This document shows, piece by piece, positions 1 through 6,421 of a stretch of 7,645 nucleotides of DNA. The stretch lies in NCBI GenBank assembly GCA_016840645.1, contig JAEORY010000176.1:1-7645 (forward strand). The letters run 5' to 3'. The notes beneath the pieces are model-generated. The model had not been told where the DNA came from. It saw only the letters and a program-made list of their open reading frames with translations, and ran no database searches. A program made the position numbers and the translations under genes. The stretch's first letter is position 1. Each line of letters opens with the position of its first letter. The DNA is from Candidatus Borrarchaeota archaeon (GTDB lineage: Archaea > Asgardarchaeota > Sifarchaeia > Borrarchaeales > Borrarchaeaceae).

Positions 1-13
1 GTTTAAGGAGAAA

Positions 14-2749
14 ATGGAAGCGAGCATTATTTATATGCTTTTTTTCACTTTTTGTTCAATTTTTACATTCTATTTTCTAAAATACTTCATTTTTAAGAAT
101 GTACTTCATAAGTCTCATTTTACTTCATTAAGTATAGGTACCAAATTCTTTATTCATCCATTTGTTATTGCTTTCGTCCTTTTTGCTCTTATCAGTGTTC
201 TCAGTGTACGTATCTTTTCAGAATACGAATATCATTCAACTGGTTCAAATAGAATCGTTTTCCAGCGAAAACTTCCATTGCCGGGTTTTATGTGTAAAGT
301 TGTATGGTTTTTTAGTTTATCTACATTCTTTATGTATCAGGACAGATATTTGGTAATTCAAGCGTTAGAAATCAAAAGTCTGTCAAGGGAAGTTATGAAC
401 TATTCACAGCGTCCTTTAATATTCCAAGATGTTTCAAAACGCACGAATTTTCAAAAATATGAACATGAAGATATCTCAGCATACCTAAAGAAATGCAAAC
501 AAGGTACGCATGAGATTTCTATACAAGAAGGAGGAACTATCAAGATACGACGATATGTCTTTGGATCAAGTCGAAGGGTAAACAAAGCAATAGAAGCAGC
601 CCAATCAGCTCTTAATCGCATGAAAGGGAGTCTTGAATCGCTTTCGTTTGAGGTTGAAAGTGAAATAGTATCTGAAAAAGAATTATCAGCTTTTACAGTA
701 CTACCTAAATTCTCAAGATATGGACAAGATAGATCTGTGCTTTATGTTCAGGAAATCTCCCCAATAATGCCATCTTTCGATGTTCGTTGTGTTTCGATTA
801 TTACTGTTGAAGGTCAACCTGAGCAAAAATTACACAGGGAAATAACACAACATGACCAATTTATAAGGCATTGTCTTAGTCTACAGGCAGAAATAAAATT
901 CGTAACAAATTTCAAGAGTTTTAATATTAGTGAAAAAGAATTAGAACAATTAATAGCGGATACTAACGACACTGCTTTAATTAATGAGCCCGTTAATTTT
1001 TTTAAAAGCCAGAAAAAGCAGGTATCCTTAGAATATCTAAATGAAATGCAACCTGGGTTTACTAAAGTATCGACTTATGTCTTAGTTTCTGCAAAAGATG
1101 AAGAAACATGTAAGCGTGTGACTTTGGACATTGAAAATTCACTAAATACTATTTATTCAGGAGTACATTACGGTATTAAAACGTTTATTTTAGAAGGTAG
1201 AAAACTTAAACGTGCATATAAACGTGCTGGAATGAAATTATCGATAGAAAATGAAACAAAGATGAATATATTTCACCTATCGCCGTTTACACATCTACCA
1301 GAGAAACCAGTACGTGGAATAGATAGCAATTATATTCCAGAATTTGAGATACCCCTTGAAGTGACTGACATAGTTGAAGGAATAGAAATTGGGCATGTTA
1401 TTTCTAGGGATAAGATTTTACAGCCTTTGAAAGCTAAAATTGAAGATTTTAGACGCAATACAACAGTTATTGGGTTGATCGGAAGTGGAAAAACGTGTCT
1501 TACGAAAAATATTATTCTAGAGCTCTCAAGTGAATTCCCACTGATTGACTGGATTATTTTTGATTACAAATCTGAATACACACAATTGCTTCCTCTATTT
1601 CCACATGAGATACTTAATGATATCCTTATATTTGCTCCAGGTTCAGAATATGCTCCATTGCAGATAAATATTTTCGATCCTTGCGGATTTTCGCCTGAAG
1701 AACATGCAGACAGAGTATTTTCCCTCATACGTGAAGTTTATTCTACTATGTTTCAACAGGATATTGATCTTTCAGTACAAATGGAGCGCGTGCTTAAAGA
1801 CGTTCTTGATGGATATATTGCGGATCCAATAGCACGCCTCAACGGATTTAAAGGCTTTCTGAAAGCGCTTGATTACTATGCGATACAATACAAGAACAAG
1901 TTTTCATATTTGGAGAAGACAGTTACTGCATTGCATAATCGTCTAAACAAGTTTATTCGAGGTGTACTAAAAGAAATCTTTGATGTAAGTAGATCGAACA
2001 TATCTTTTGATGAACTCATTCAAAAGAAGGTTATTATTGATTTAGGTTTTCTTCAGTCTCAACGCGTTCCAAAGGATGACATTAGGTTTTTAATGAATAT
2101 TTTAGTGCGCTTATATGGGGCTTATTCCATTAAGCGAGGGCTTCAGCATCAGTTACGCAACTTAATTGTGGTAGAGGAATGTCAGTTTCTTGTTCCTGAG
2201 TTATATAGAAAACAGACGAGCATTGATGCAACACCAACTGAAGATCTTAGCATATTATTACGAGCATATGGAGTTGGTTTCGTTTTCGTAGGGACACGTC
2301 CTCTTTTCGCTGAGAACAGTCTAGCCAATAGTTACACTATCATTTCATTTCAATTGACAAAAGATGCAGAATTACTTCAAAAATACATGAATTTAGACGA
2401 GAGACAAGTTAACTATCTGAAGCGTATAAGACCACAGGAATGTCTGATTTTTTCACCTACATTGAAGCATCCAACACGTATACGTACAAACGACTTTAAG
2501 AGTAGCAATGTCGATGAGGAAGTAATCCGCTCACATAACCTATTGAATTATCCAAATTTGTACGAGAATATGACTTCTTGCACAAAAGAAAATGTAGGAA
2601 ATCTAGCAAATGCGGAAAAAACCATTTTTTGCACGGAATGCACGGCAGAGGAATCTATGGAGTATTGGGACGATCTTAGCATAAAATCATACATGAAGAG
2701 TGATAGAGCAACACATAAAACTGCCATGGATGACGGAGGGAACGTTTAA
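14..2749 (+). CDS. Membrane-anchored HerA/VirB4-like translocation ATPase (911 aa)
   Basis: Probable DNA- or protein-pumping ATPase of the HerA/FtsK superfamily (DUF87/VirB4-like), anchored in the cell membrane. Hydrophobic segments lie at about residues 5-28 and 45-66, with a weaker one at 92-108. A mixed alpha/beta region with no recognised motif spans about 130-450, where VirB4-like proteins carry their accessory domain. The motor follows: Walker A GLIGSGKT at 487-494, FDYKSEY at about 516-522, Walker B LIVVEE at 717-722 (the paired Glu is usual for HerA-like proteins), and GVGFVFVGTRP at about 755-765, corresponding to the HerA GxxxxxxTQRP region. The tail after about 830 is polar and unrecognised. 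AAGGAG at 5-10 supports the start at 14, although its spacing is short (3 bases) and the frame is open to the window edge, so an upstream start is possible. It overlaps the next gene by one base. Superfamily assignment is firm. The substrate is unknown; CedB-like DNA import, conjugation and chromosome processing are all possible. Confidence 0.85.
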   Translation: MEASIIYMLFFTFCSIFTFYFLKYFIFKNVLHKSHFTSLSIGTKFFIHPFVIAFVLFALISVLSVRIFSEYEYHSTGSNRIVFQRKLPLPGFMCKVVWFFSLSTFFMYQDRYLVIQALEIKSLSREVMNYSQRPLIFQDVSKRTNFQKYEHEDISAYLKKCKQGTHEISIQEGGTIKIRRYVFGSSRRVNKAIEAAQSALNRMKGSLESLSFEVESEIVSEKELSAFTVLPKFSRYGQDRSVLYVQEISPIMPSFDVRCVSIITVEGQPEQKLHREITQHDQFIRHCLSLQAEIKFVTNFKSFNISEKELEQLIADTNDTALINEPVNFFKSQKKQVSLEYLNEMQPGFTKVSTYVLVSAKDEETCKRVTLDIENSLNTIYSGVHYGIKTFILEGRKLKRAYKRAGMKLSIENETKMNIFHLSPFTHLPEKPVRGIDSNYIPEFEIPLEVTDIVEGIEIGHVISRDKILQPLKAKIEDFRRNTTVIGLIGSGKTCLTKNIILELSSEFPLIDWIIFDYKSEYTQLLPLFPHEILNDILIFAPGSEYAPLQINIFDPCGFSPEEHADRVFSLIREVYSTMFQQDIDLSVQMERVLKDVLDGYIADPIARLNGFKGFLKALDYYAIQYKNKFSYLEKTVTALHNRLNKFIRGVLKEIFDVSRSNISFDELIQKKVIIDLGFLQSQRVPKDDIRFLMNILVRLYGAYSIKRGLQHQLRNLIVVEECQFLVPELYRKQTSIDATPTEDLSILLRAYGVGFVFVGTRPLFAENSLANSYTIISFQLTKDAELLQKYMNLDERQVNYLKRIRPQECLIFSPTLKHPTRIRTNDFKSSNVDEEVIRSHNLLNYPNLYENMTSCTKENVGNLANAEKTIFCTECTAEESMEYWDDLSIKSYMKSDRATHKTAMDDGGNV
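2735..2740 (+). promoter_or_regulatory. Shine-Dalgarno site of the 86-aa gene
   Basis: GGAGGG lies inside the last codons of the ATPase gene, 8 bases before the ATG at 2749. With the TAATG stop-start overlap it indicates that the small gene is really translated, probably coupled to its upstream neighbour. Confidence 0.7.
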
Positions 2750-3009
2750 TGGTAGTAGAAACATTGGTAAAAAAAGTCTCTAGCGGGTGCAGATGGGAAT
2801 TAATTCAAAGCTTCTGCTTTGATGAAGACACATTCTTGTGTTTGATTCGAGGCTGTGGCGATAAATACTTTCTTTTTATTTCTGAAGAAACAAAAATTAA
2901 TGATTTTTTTGAATTTGAGGAACTAAAAACTGCCCAGGAACACTTTTCTAGTTTGTTTACCGAATTATCTAAAGAAAAACAAGTAGAGAGGGTCATCCTT
3001 TCTGGATAA
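2749..3009 (+). CDS. Small hypothetical protein translationally coupled to the HerA-like ATPase (86 aa)
   Basis: I do not recognise this protein. It is an 86-residue soluble polypeptide with no signal peptide, membrane segment or cysteine motif. Two beta-like stretches (about residues 16-32 and 38-45, the second reading KYFLFIS) are followed by an acidic, probably helical C-terminal half (EFEELKTAQEHFSSLF and onward), suggesting a small alpha/beta fold. The start is well supported: the ATG shares its A with the TAA of the ATPase gene, and GGAGGG sits 8 bases upstream. It is the last gene of the unit, ending 27 bases before the end of the convergent 437-aa gene. One-base overlap with a motor gene is typical of obligate partners, so a regulatory or adaptor subunit of the ATPase is a reasonable inference. 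Reality of the gene is likely; function is unknown. Confidence 0.75.
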   Translation: MVVETLVKKVSSGCRWELIQSFCFDEDTFLCLIRGCGDKYFLFISEETKINDFFEFEELKTAQEHFSSLFTELSKEKQVERVILSG

Positions 3010-3036
3010 TCTAGAAGCAATTTTTTAGAATTTAAA
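3010..3036. terminator. Short convergent junction with oligo-T terminator
   Basis: Only 27 bases separate the two convergent stop codons. T6 at 3021-3026 on the plus strand is a plausible archaeal U-tract terminator for the ATPase unit. There is no strong hairpin. On the minus strand only weak T runs (TTT, 3033-3031) follow the stop, so transcripts from that side may read through and overlap antisense to the 86-aa gene. Confidence 0.5.
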
Positions 3037-4350
3037 TTAATTAACCAGTGTTTGAAGATTAACTAAATCTATCCCTAGAAAGAATTCATATAATTCTTTT
3101 AATGAGAGTTTAATACCTTTCGAACAATCTCTTAATAATATGGCCTTTACCTTGTCTGTTATTGCTCGTCTACCTTTTATTTTTAGAAAATACCCAGAGA
3201 GTTCTTTAGGAAGTTCAAATTGATCGATTTCTGCTTTAGGCGAGTGTACTTTTGCTAATAGTATTTCAACACAGGCCTTATTTTTCTTTAAACCTCTACA
3301 GAGGATAGTAGTACACATAGATTCTTGGATTTGTGCAAGTGTTGTTAAGGTGAGTGGTAGTATTGTCTTGCTTTTATACAAGGAGATCAAACGTAGTGGT
3401 GAATTGAGCACTTGAATATAGTCTTTGTGTTTTCGCGAGATTCGAATTGATGTACCGCTCGTGATCCCTAAGGGTGCAATCCAATGTTTTTCTAAATCTT
3501 TTTCTTTTACAAGTGAGATGGAAAAGCCTCTCATATTCAAACTGCCAGCTAAGCGTTCTATGAAATTTCTATGATTGGGTGGTAAAACTAATGTCAGAAC
3601 TAAATAGAATCTTGCATTATTTTGGTTCATTTCAATAGAAAAGGCAGTATCTTTCTCTATTGAAACACAAGCGAGAAAAGTTTCAAAAAAGCGTGTAATA
3701 TTTAGATCCTCAAAAGGCATTCGAATGAAGAACATAGATTTACGTAATTGAGGGAACGTGAGTTCGATTTCATTAAGTTCTCTTTTTTGAAATAAATCCA
3801 AAGGCCTGGTTGCAAGTTTTTTAAAATGTGTAAATTTATTCGATTTTTGAACTCTATTTAAGCTTTGTAGTTCTAAAGGCATCCTCTGAGGGAGATTTTT
3901 CAATTGAAATTCCAAATCCGGTGTAGTTTCTTTAAGTTGTACAAGTAACTCTTCAAGACGATGAGGCTCAGCATTCGAATTAGTTATTAATTCTTTAGCA
4001 AAGGTAATAGCCGAAGACGTTGATATTTCATTGTCTATGCAGAGAAGTAGAACATCAGTAACATATGTGGAGTCTATAGTGTGTTTTTGGCGAGCAATGA
4101 CGATTCGTTCTTCATTTTTTTCGAGAGTATCCATTTCAGTTCCTGAAATGCCAACATAAAATTGTGCGAGATATTCAGGATCTTCTAGGGCTCTTATACT
4201 ATTTACATTTCGCTCATACACGCTTTTAAAAGCGACATATGGTCCCAATGCAAGATCAAATTTGAGTAAAACTACAGCTGTGATGCCACATTCTCTTAAG
4301 AATTGATAGGTCTCTAAATCGATATTCTCTTCCCTAATTATGGCTCTCAC
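3037..4350 (-). CDS. 437-aa protein with longin/roadblock-like N-terminus, function unknown
   Basis: Unrecognised two-part soluble protein. Residues about 22-125 (start GITAVVLLKFDLALGPYVAF, later TYVTDVLLLCIDNE, then a helix SSAITFAKELI) have the beta-strand, xFDxxxGP turn, and late strand plus helix layout of longin/roadblock-type regulatory domains that are expanded in Asgard archaea; this is pattern-level recognition only. A polar, probably helical linker spans about 128-195. Residues about 203-300 are a second alpha/beta domain (MFFIRMPFEDLNITRFFETF, then NARFYLVLTLVLPP), and 315-437 is a third, unassigned region. Translation begins at GTG (4350): the nearest upstream in-frame codon of note is a TGA 10 codons before it, with no other start between, and GAGGCGG lies about 5 bases upstream. 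It is the third gene after cdc6 and the winged-helix gene, 90 bases beyond the latter. It may be a small-GTPase partner or a replication accessory factor; neither is shown. Confidence 0.8.
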   Translation of the reverse strand: MRAIIREENIDLETYQFLRECGITAVVLLKFDLALGPYVAFKSVYERNVNSIRALEDPEYLAQFYVGISGTEMDTLEKNEERIVIARQKHTIDSTYVTDVLLLCIDNEISTSSAITFAKELITNSNAEPHRLEELLVQLKETTPDLEFQLKNLPQRMPLELQSLNRVQKSNKFTHFKKLATRPLDLFQKRELNEIELTFPQLRKSMFFIRMPFEDLNITRFFETFLACVSIEKDTAFSIEMNQNNARFYLVLTLVLPPNHRNFIERLAGSLNMRGFSISLVKEKDLEKHWIAPLGITSGTSIRISRKHKDYIQVLNSPLRLISLYKSKTILPLTLTTLAQIQESMCTTILCRGLKKNKACVEILLAKVHSPKAEIDQFELPKELSGYFLKIKGRRAITDKVKAILLRDCSKGIKLSLKELYEFFLGIDLVNLQTLVN

Positions 4351-4408
4351 AATTTCCGCCTCATCGAGATAAGATCTTCGTCAATTTTCGGCTAATAAAC
4401 CAATTACT

Positions 4409-4428
4409 CTTGCTCCTCACGGAACAAG
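4409..4428 (-). other. Intercistronic RNA hairpin with GNRA-type tetraloop
   Basis: Read on the minus strand, CTTGTTCC and GGAGCAAG pair over 8 positions around the loop GTGA. One pair is T-G, so the fold is complete as minus-strand RNA, whereas the plus-strand RNA would have a C-A mismatch. It begins 13 bases after the stop of the winged-helix gene and ends about 58 bases before the GTG of the 437-aa gene. No T tract follows, so it does not look like a simple terminator. RNA processing, stability or attenuation are possible roles. Confidence 0.5.
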
Positions 4429-4440
4429 CCCCTTTACTTG

Positions 4441-4776
4441 TTAGGGGTGATTGACTAATGCGGATGAGGACTCTGATCGTTCCCAGAATTCTATTAATTC
4501 ACGAATGACTCTGACTTTTATATCATCTGTTAACTGAAAGATTTTTATTCGTCCAAATATTTTTTTGTCTACAATTCCGATGGATTTAAAGTAATTAAGA
4601 TGTTGAGTAACAGTGGCATGGTTAAGTTGCGCTTTTCGTACGATCTCAGAGATGTTTAATTCATCGTAAAGGGTTAAAATCTTTAGAATTTTTATTTTTC
4701 CTTTTGAAGAAAACACTTCTTCTATAGGTGGAAATGGTTCTTGTTGAGTAAGAATATTTGACAAATCAAGCGTCAT
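4441..4776 (-). CDS. ArsR-like winged helix-turn-helix regulator (111 aa)
   Basis: Small DNA-binding protein. The winged-helix core spans residues about 18-83: helix SSKGKIKILKILTL (23-36), the helix-turn-helix ELNISEIVRKAQLNHATVTQHL (39-60, recognition helix about 53-66), and a wing IVDKKIFGRIKIFQL (68-82). A terminal helix (about 86-100, VRVIRELIEFWE) could mediate dimerisation. There are no metal-binding Cys motifs of the classic ArsR sensors. The ATG is preceded by GGGAG about 11 bases upstream. It lies 21 bases downstream of cdc6 on the same strand, so the two are probably co-transcribed; an autoregulatory or origin-binding role is a reasonable inference from position alone. A TATATA string occurs in the 21-base gap and might give it an additional promoter. 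Fold confident, target unknown. Confidence 0.85.
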   Translation of the reverse strand: MTLDLSNILTQQEPFPPIEEVFSSKGKIKILKILTLYDELNISEIVRKAQLNHATVTQHLNYFKSIGIVDKKIFGRIKIFQLTDDIKVRVIRELIEFWERSESSSALVNHP

Positions 4777-4797
4777 TTCTTATATACTCCCTTATTT

Positions 4798-5997
4798 TTA
4801 ACACTCTTTTAGATTATTTTGAAGTTCTTTTTCGAGCAGGAACAACGGTGCATCTGGCAGTCCAATTAGAGTAGTTTTGCCACGAATACCTTTGCCAGAG
4901 ATCTTAGTTGTGATAATGCCCAATTGTTCAAGTTCTTTAATGTATTCCCATAGTTGGGTATGTTTTCGTGGAGTTGCATTATATTCTTCGCAGATAACAT
5001 TGTAGTTAATTTCAACATCCCCTGTGGTCGTATAGGCGGCTTCGTGTTTTTTCAATTGGCGGATAATAGCCAATAATACTAATTGCTGATGTGGTGACAA
5101 TTCATGGAAGAAATCTTTTCTAAAATTAGGGTGGACATCAGCTTTAGCCAGTCGAGCATGCTCCGGAAGAATAGAGGGAACTCTATCACGGTCAGCATAT
5201 TTTCCAGCACGCCATAAAAGTTCCAGTGCAAAACGAGCATCACCTCGTTCACTGGCAATATCGGCAATGAGATTGAGAACCTCAGAATTAACTGCGTAGT
5301 CAAACAATGCTTCAGTTGCCCGCTCTTGTAAAATATCCACAAGTTGAGAAGCAGAATAAGGCGCTAGATAGATATGATTATTTTGAAGTGAACTCAGTGT
5401 ACTTGCATCTAGCTTCTTCAGATACGCCCTGTCCCTTACAATGAGAATCAGGGATACACGTTGAACGCCATTCAATTGCTCATCGGTCCATCTTGTTAGA
5501 TCATAGAGAAGAGACTTATCATTTCTACCTAAAATAAAATCAAGTTCATCGAGTACTAGAACTAAATGAGCATTTTGTGACTCCAATAAGCAATCAAGCA
5601 TGTAAAGTAATTCTTCTGGTGAATAACCTCTATGGGGCACTGTAGGATTAAAATGATATACAACTTGCCTAAGTATTAAGAAGCGTGATTTTTTACGTCG
5701 ACAATTAACATGGACATAATGTAAATTCTTGTTGTGTGTTGTTTCATACTCTTCCAAGATTTTTCCAAAACATTTAGAAAGCGCCGTTTTTCCAGCACCG
5801 ATACTTCCACTAATAGTAACTCGTTGACTCATTTCACCAGGATTCTTCATCAAACCTAAAAATAGGCGAATCAACCCTCGGAGTTCAGAAGTTCTATGAG
5901 GTAAAGAAGATGGCATATATGATTCGTTTAATTTAGATTCGTCCCTAAATACTGTAGGACTTCTCAATTCCTCTTCGAAGATATCGGTCAGTAACAT
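4798..5997 (-). CDS. cdc6: Orc1/Cdc6-family replication initiator (399 aa)
   Basis: Archaeal origin-binding AAA+ ATPase that marks the origin and helps load the MCM helicase. Length is normal for the family. The N-terminal VFRDESKL at 16-23 is the family signature, and LPHR at 32-35 follows. Walker A GSIGAGKT spans 64-71 and Walker B LVLDELD 147-153. The sensor-2 region GDARFALELLWRAG runs 252-265. The C-terminal winged-helix domain spans about 297-395, with the wing ITTKISGKGIRGKTTLI (362-378) that inserts into DNA in characterised homologues. The sensor-1 strand reads SLILIVRDR (182-190), where many homologues have ISND, so the usual Asn is not apparent; this may mark a paralogue subclass. 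A weak AAGGA-type Shine-Dalgarno site lies 8-12 bases before the ATG. It is the first gene of a minus-strand operon, facing a 1.3-kb gene-free region. Family is certain. Orc1-1 versus Orc1-2 type cannot be decided here. Confidence 0.95.
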   Translation of the reverse strand: MLLTDIFEEELRSPTVFRDESKLNESYMPSSLPHRTSELRGLIRLFLGLMKNPGEMSQRVTISGSIGAGKTALSKCFGKILEEYETTHNKNLHYVHVNCRRKKSRFLILRQVVYHFNPTVPHRGYSPEELLYMLDCLLESQNAHLVLVLDELDFILGRNDKSLLYDLTRWTDEQLNGVQRVSLILIVRDRAYLKKLDASTLSSLQNNHIYLAPYSASQLVDILQERATEALFDYAVNSEVLNLIADIASERGDARFALELLWRAGKYADRDRVPSILPEHARLAKADVHPNFRKDFFHELSPHQQLVLLAIIRQLKKHEAAYTTTGDVEINYNVICEEYNATPRKHTQLWEYIKELEQLGIITTKISGKGIRGKTTLIGLPDAPLFLLEKELQNNLKEC

Positions 5998-6042
5998 TTT
6001 TTCTTTCCTTCTAAGTAATGTTTCTTATTCTTGACAATAGAC

Positions 6043-6053
6043 TTCTATAAGAT
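6043..6053 (-). promoter_or_regulatory. Candidate TATA box of the cdc6 operon
   Basis: On the minus strand this reads ATCTTATAGAA, about 46-56 bases before the cdc6 ATG. Archaeal spacing would put the transcript start near 6024 and give a leader of about 25 bases. An alternative is TATTTAAAAT at 6170-6161, which would give a leader of about 135 bases. Neither has a clear BRE, so the choice is uncertain. Confidence 0.4.
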
Positions 6054-6178
6054 CTTAGTCGTCGAATTCTTATTTGAGTTTTTTTAAACGATTACTCCTG
6101 TTCTTAAGGCTAATAAAGTTCCTTATCCACGTGTTTGTTCAGATAGTTAGAGTATAACATATTTTAAATACGCAACAA

Positions 6179-6197
6179 CGTCAACTCTATATTGACG
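6179..6197. repeat. Inverted repeat CGTCAA-7-TTGACG, operator-like
   Basis: Perfect 6-base arms flank the 7-base AT-rich centre CTCTATA. The size and symmetry suit a dimeric winged-helix repressor site. It lies about 180 bases upstream of cdc6. The related site at 6266-6280 shares the TTG(A/T)C half-site. Confidence 0.4.
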
Positions 6198-6265
6198 GTC
6201 TATTCCACTCTACTATCACATTAAACGTATAGTTACACCTCTTTATTTTAATGACTCTATATAAG

Positions 6266-6280
6266 GACAACACAATTGTC
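6266..6280. repeat. Inverted repeat GACAA-5-TTGTC, operator-like
   Basis: Perfect 5-base arms around CACAA, starting 3 bases after the TATA-like CTATATAA at 6257-6264. It overlaps the ATTGTCAA octamer whose reverse complement lies at 6031-6038 near the cdc6 TATA candidate. It could be an operator or an initiator-binding site. Confidence 0.35.
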
Positions 6281-6368
6281 AAATAACAGACGCTTTTACT
6301 TTTCGATAATATACAAGTGATTTTTATGTATCTTATACTGCAATAGCTTAGATTTAAACTAACAGTGA

Positions 6369-6390
6369 GAGTGACGTGGGAGTGATGTGT
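6369..6390. repeat. Two tandem imperfect 11-mers
   Basis: GAGTGACGTGG at 6369-6379 is followed directly by GAGTGATGTGT at 6380-6390 (9 of 11 identical), with a partial copy (CAGTGA) on the left and AAGTGGAC on the right. They sit just outside the presumed right end of the tnpB relic, within the stretch that would serve as guide sequence if an omega RNA were made. Confidence 0.4.
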
Positions 6391-6400
6391 AAGTGGACTA

Positions 6401-6421
6401 CCTCACGCTGAAGTAGTGAGG
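6401..6421 (-). ncRNA. Right-end hairpin of the tnpB relic, possible omega-RNA 3' end
   Basis: CCTCAC (6401-6406) and GTGAGG (6416-6421) form a 6-bp stem with a 9-base loop. On the minus strand it overlaps the last tnpB codons and the TGA stop (6405-6403). IS605-family elements have such subterminal hairpins at the right end, and the tnpB-associated guide (omega/re) RNA ends there in characterised systems. The hairpin is directly visible. That an RNA is still made from this relic is inference. Confidence 0.4.

Larger units (their letters stand above)
5998..6360. other. AT-rich cdc6 upstream region, possible origin and operators
   Basis: No open reading frame of note. The region is visibly AT-rich (28% GC over 6241-6300) and lies directly upstream of the initiator gene, a common place for archaeal origins. 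It contains several TATA-like strings (6043-6053, 6161-6170, 6256-6263) and TTGAC-type motifs in both orientations. The octamer TTGACAAT at 6031-6038 recurs inverted at 6275-6282, and ACTCTATAT occurs at 6184-6192 and 6254-6262. I could not find a convincing canonical ORB (dyad plus G-string), so origin function is only a possibility. Confidence 0.35.

Noticed and set aside
2630..2650. CTEC near the ATPase C-terminus as a zinc-binding motif.
   Set aside because: Only one CxxC pair is present, in a poorly conserved-looking polar tail, with no second pair nearby.
2805..3020. 71-codon minus-strand frame opposite the 86-aa gene.
   Set aside because: No ribosome-binding site or recognisable protein; the plus-strand gene has strong start evidence.
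5079..5342. 87-codon frame inside cdc6.
   Set aside because: It is an out-of-frame shadow of a conserved protein on the same strand.
6123..6131. TTATCCACG resembles a bacterial DnaA box (TTATCCACA).
   Set aside because: Archaea lack DnaA, the site is single, and the neighbouring initiator is Orc1/Cdc6; probably chance.
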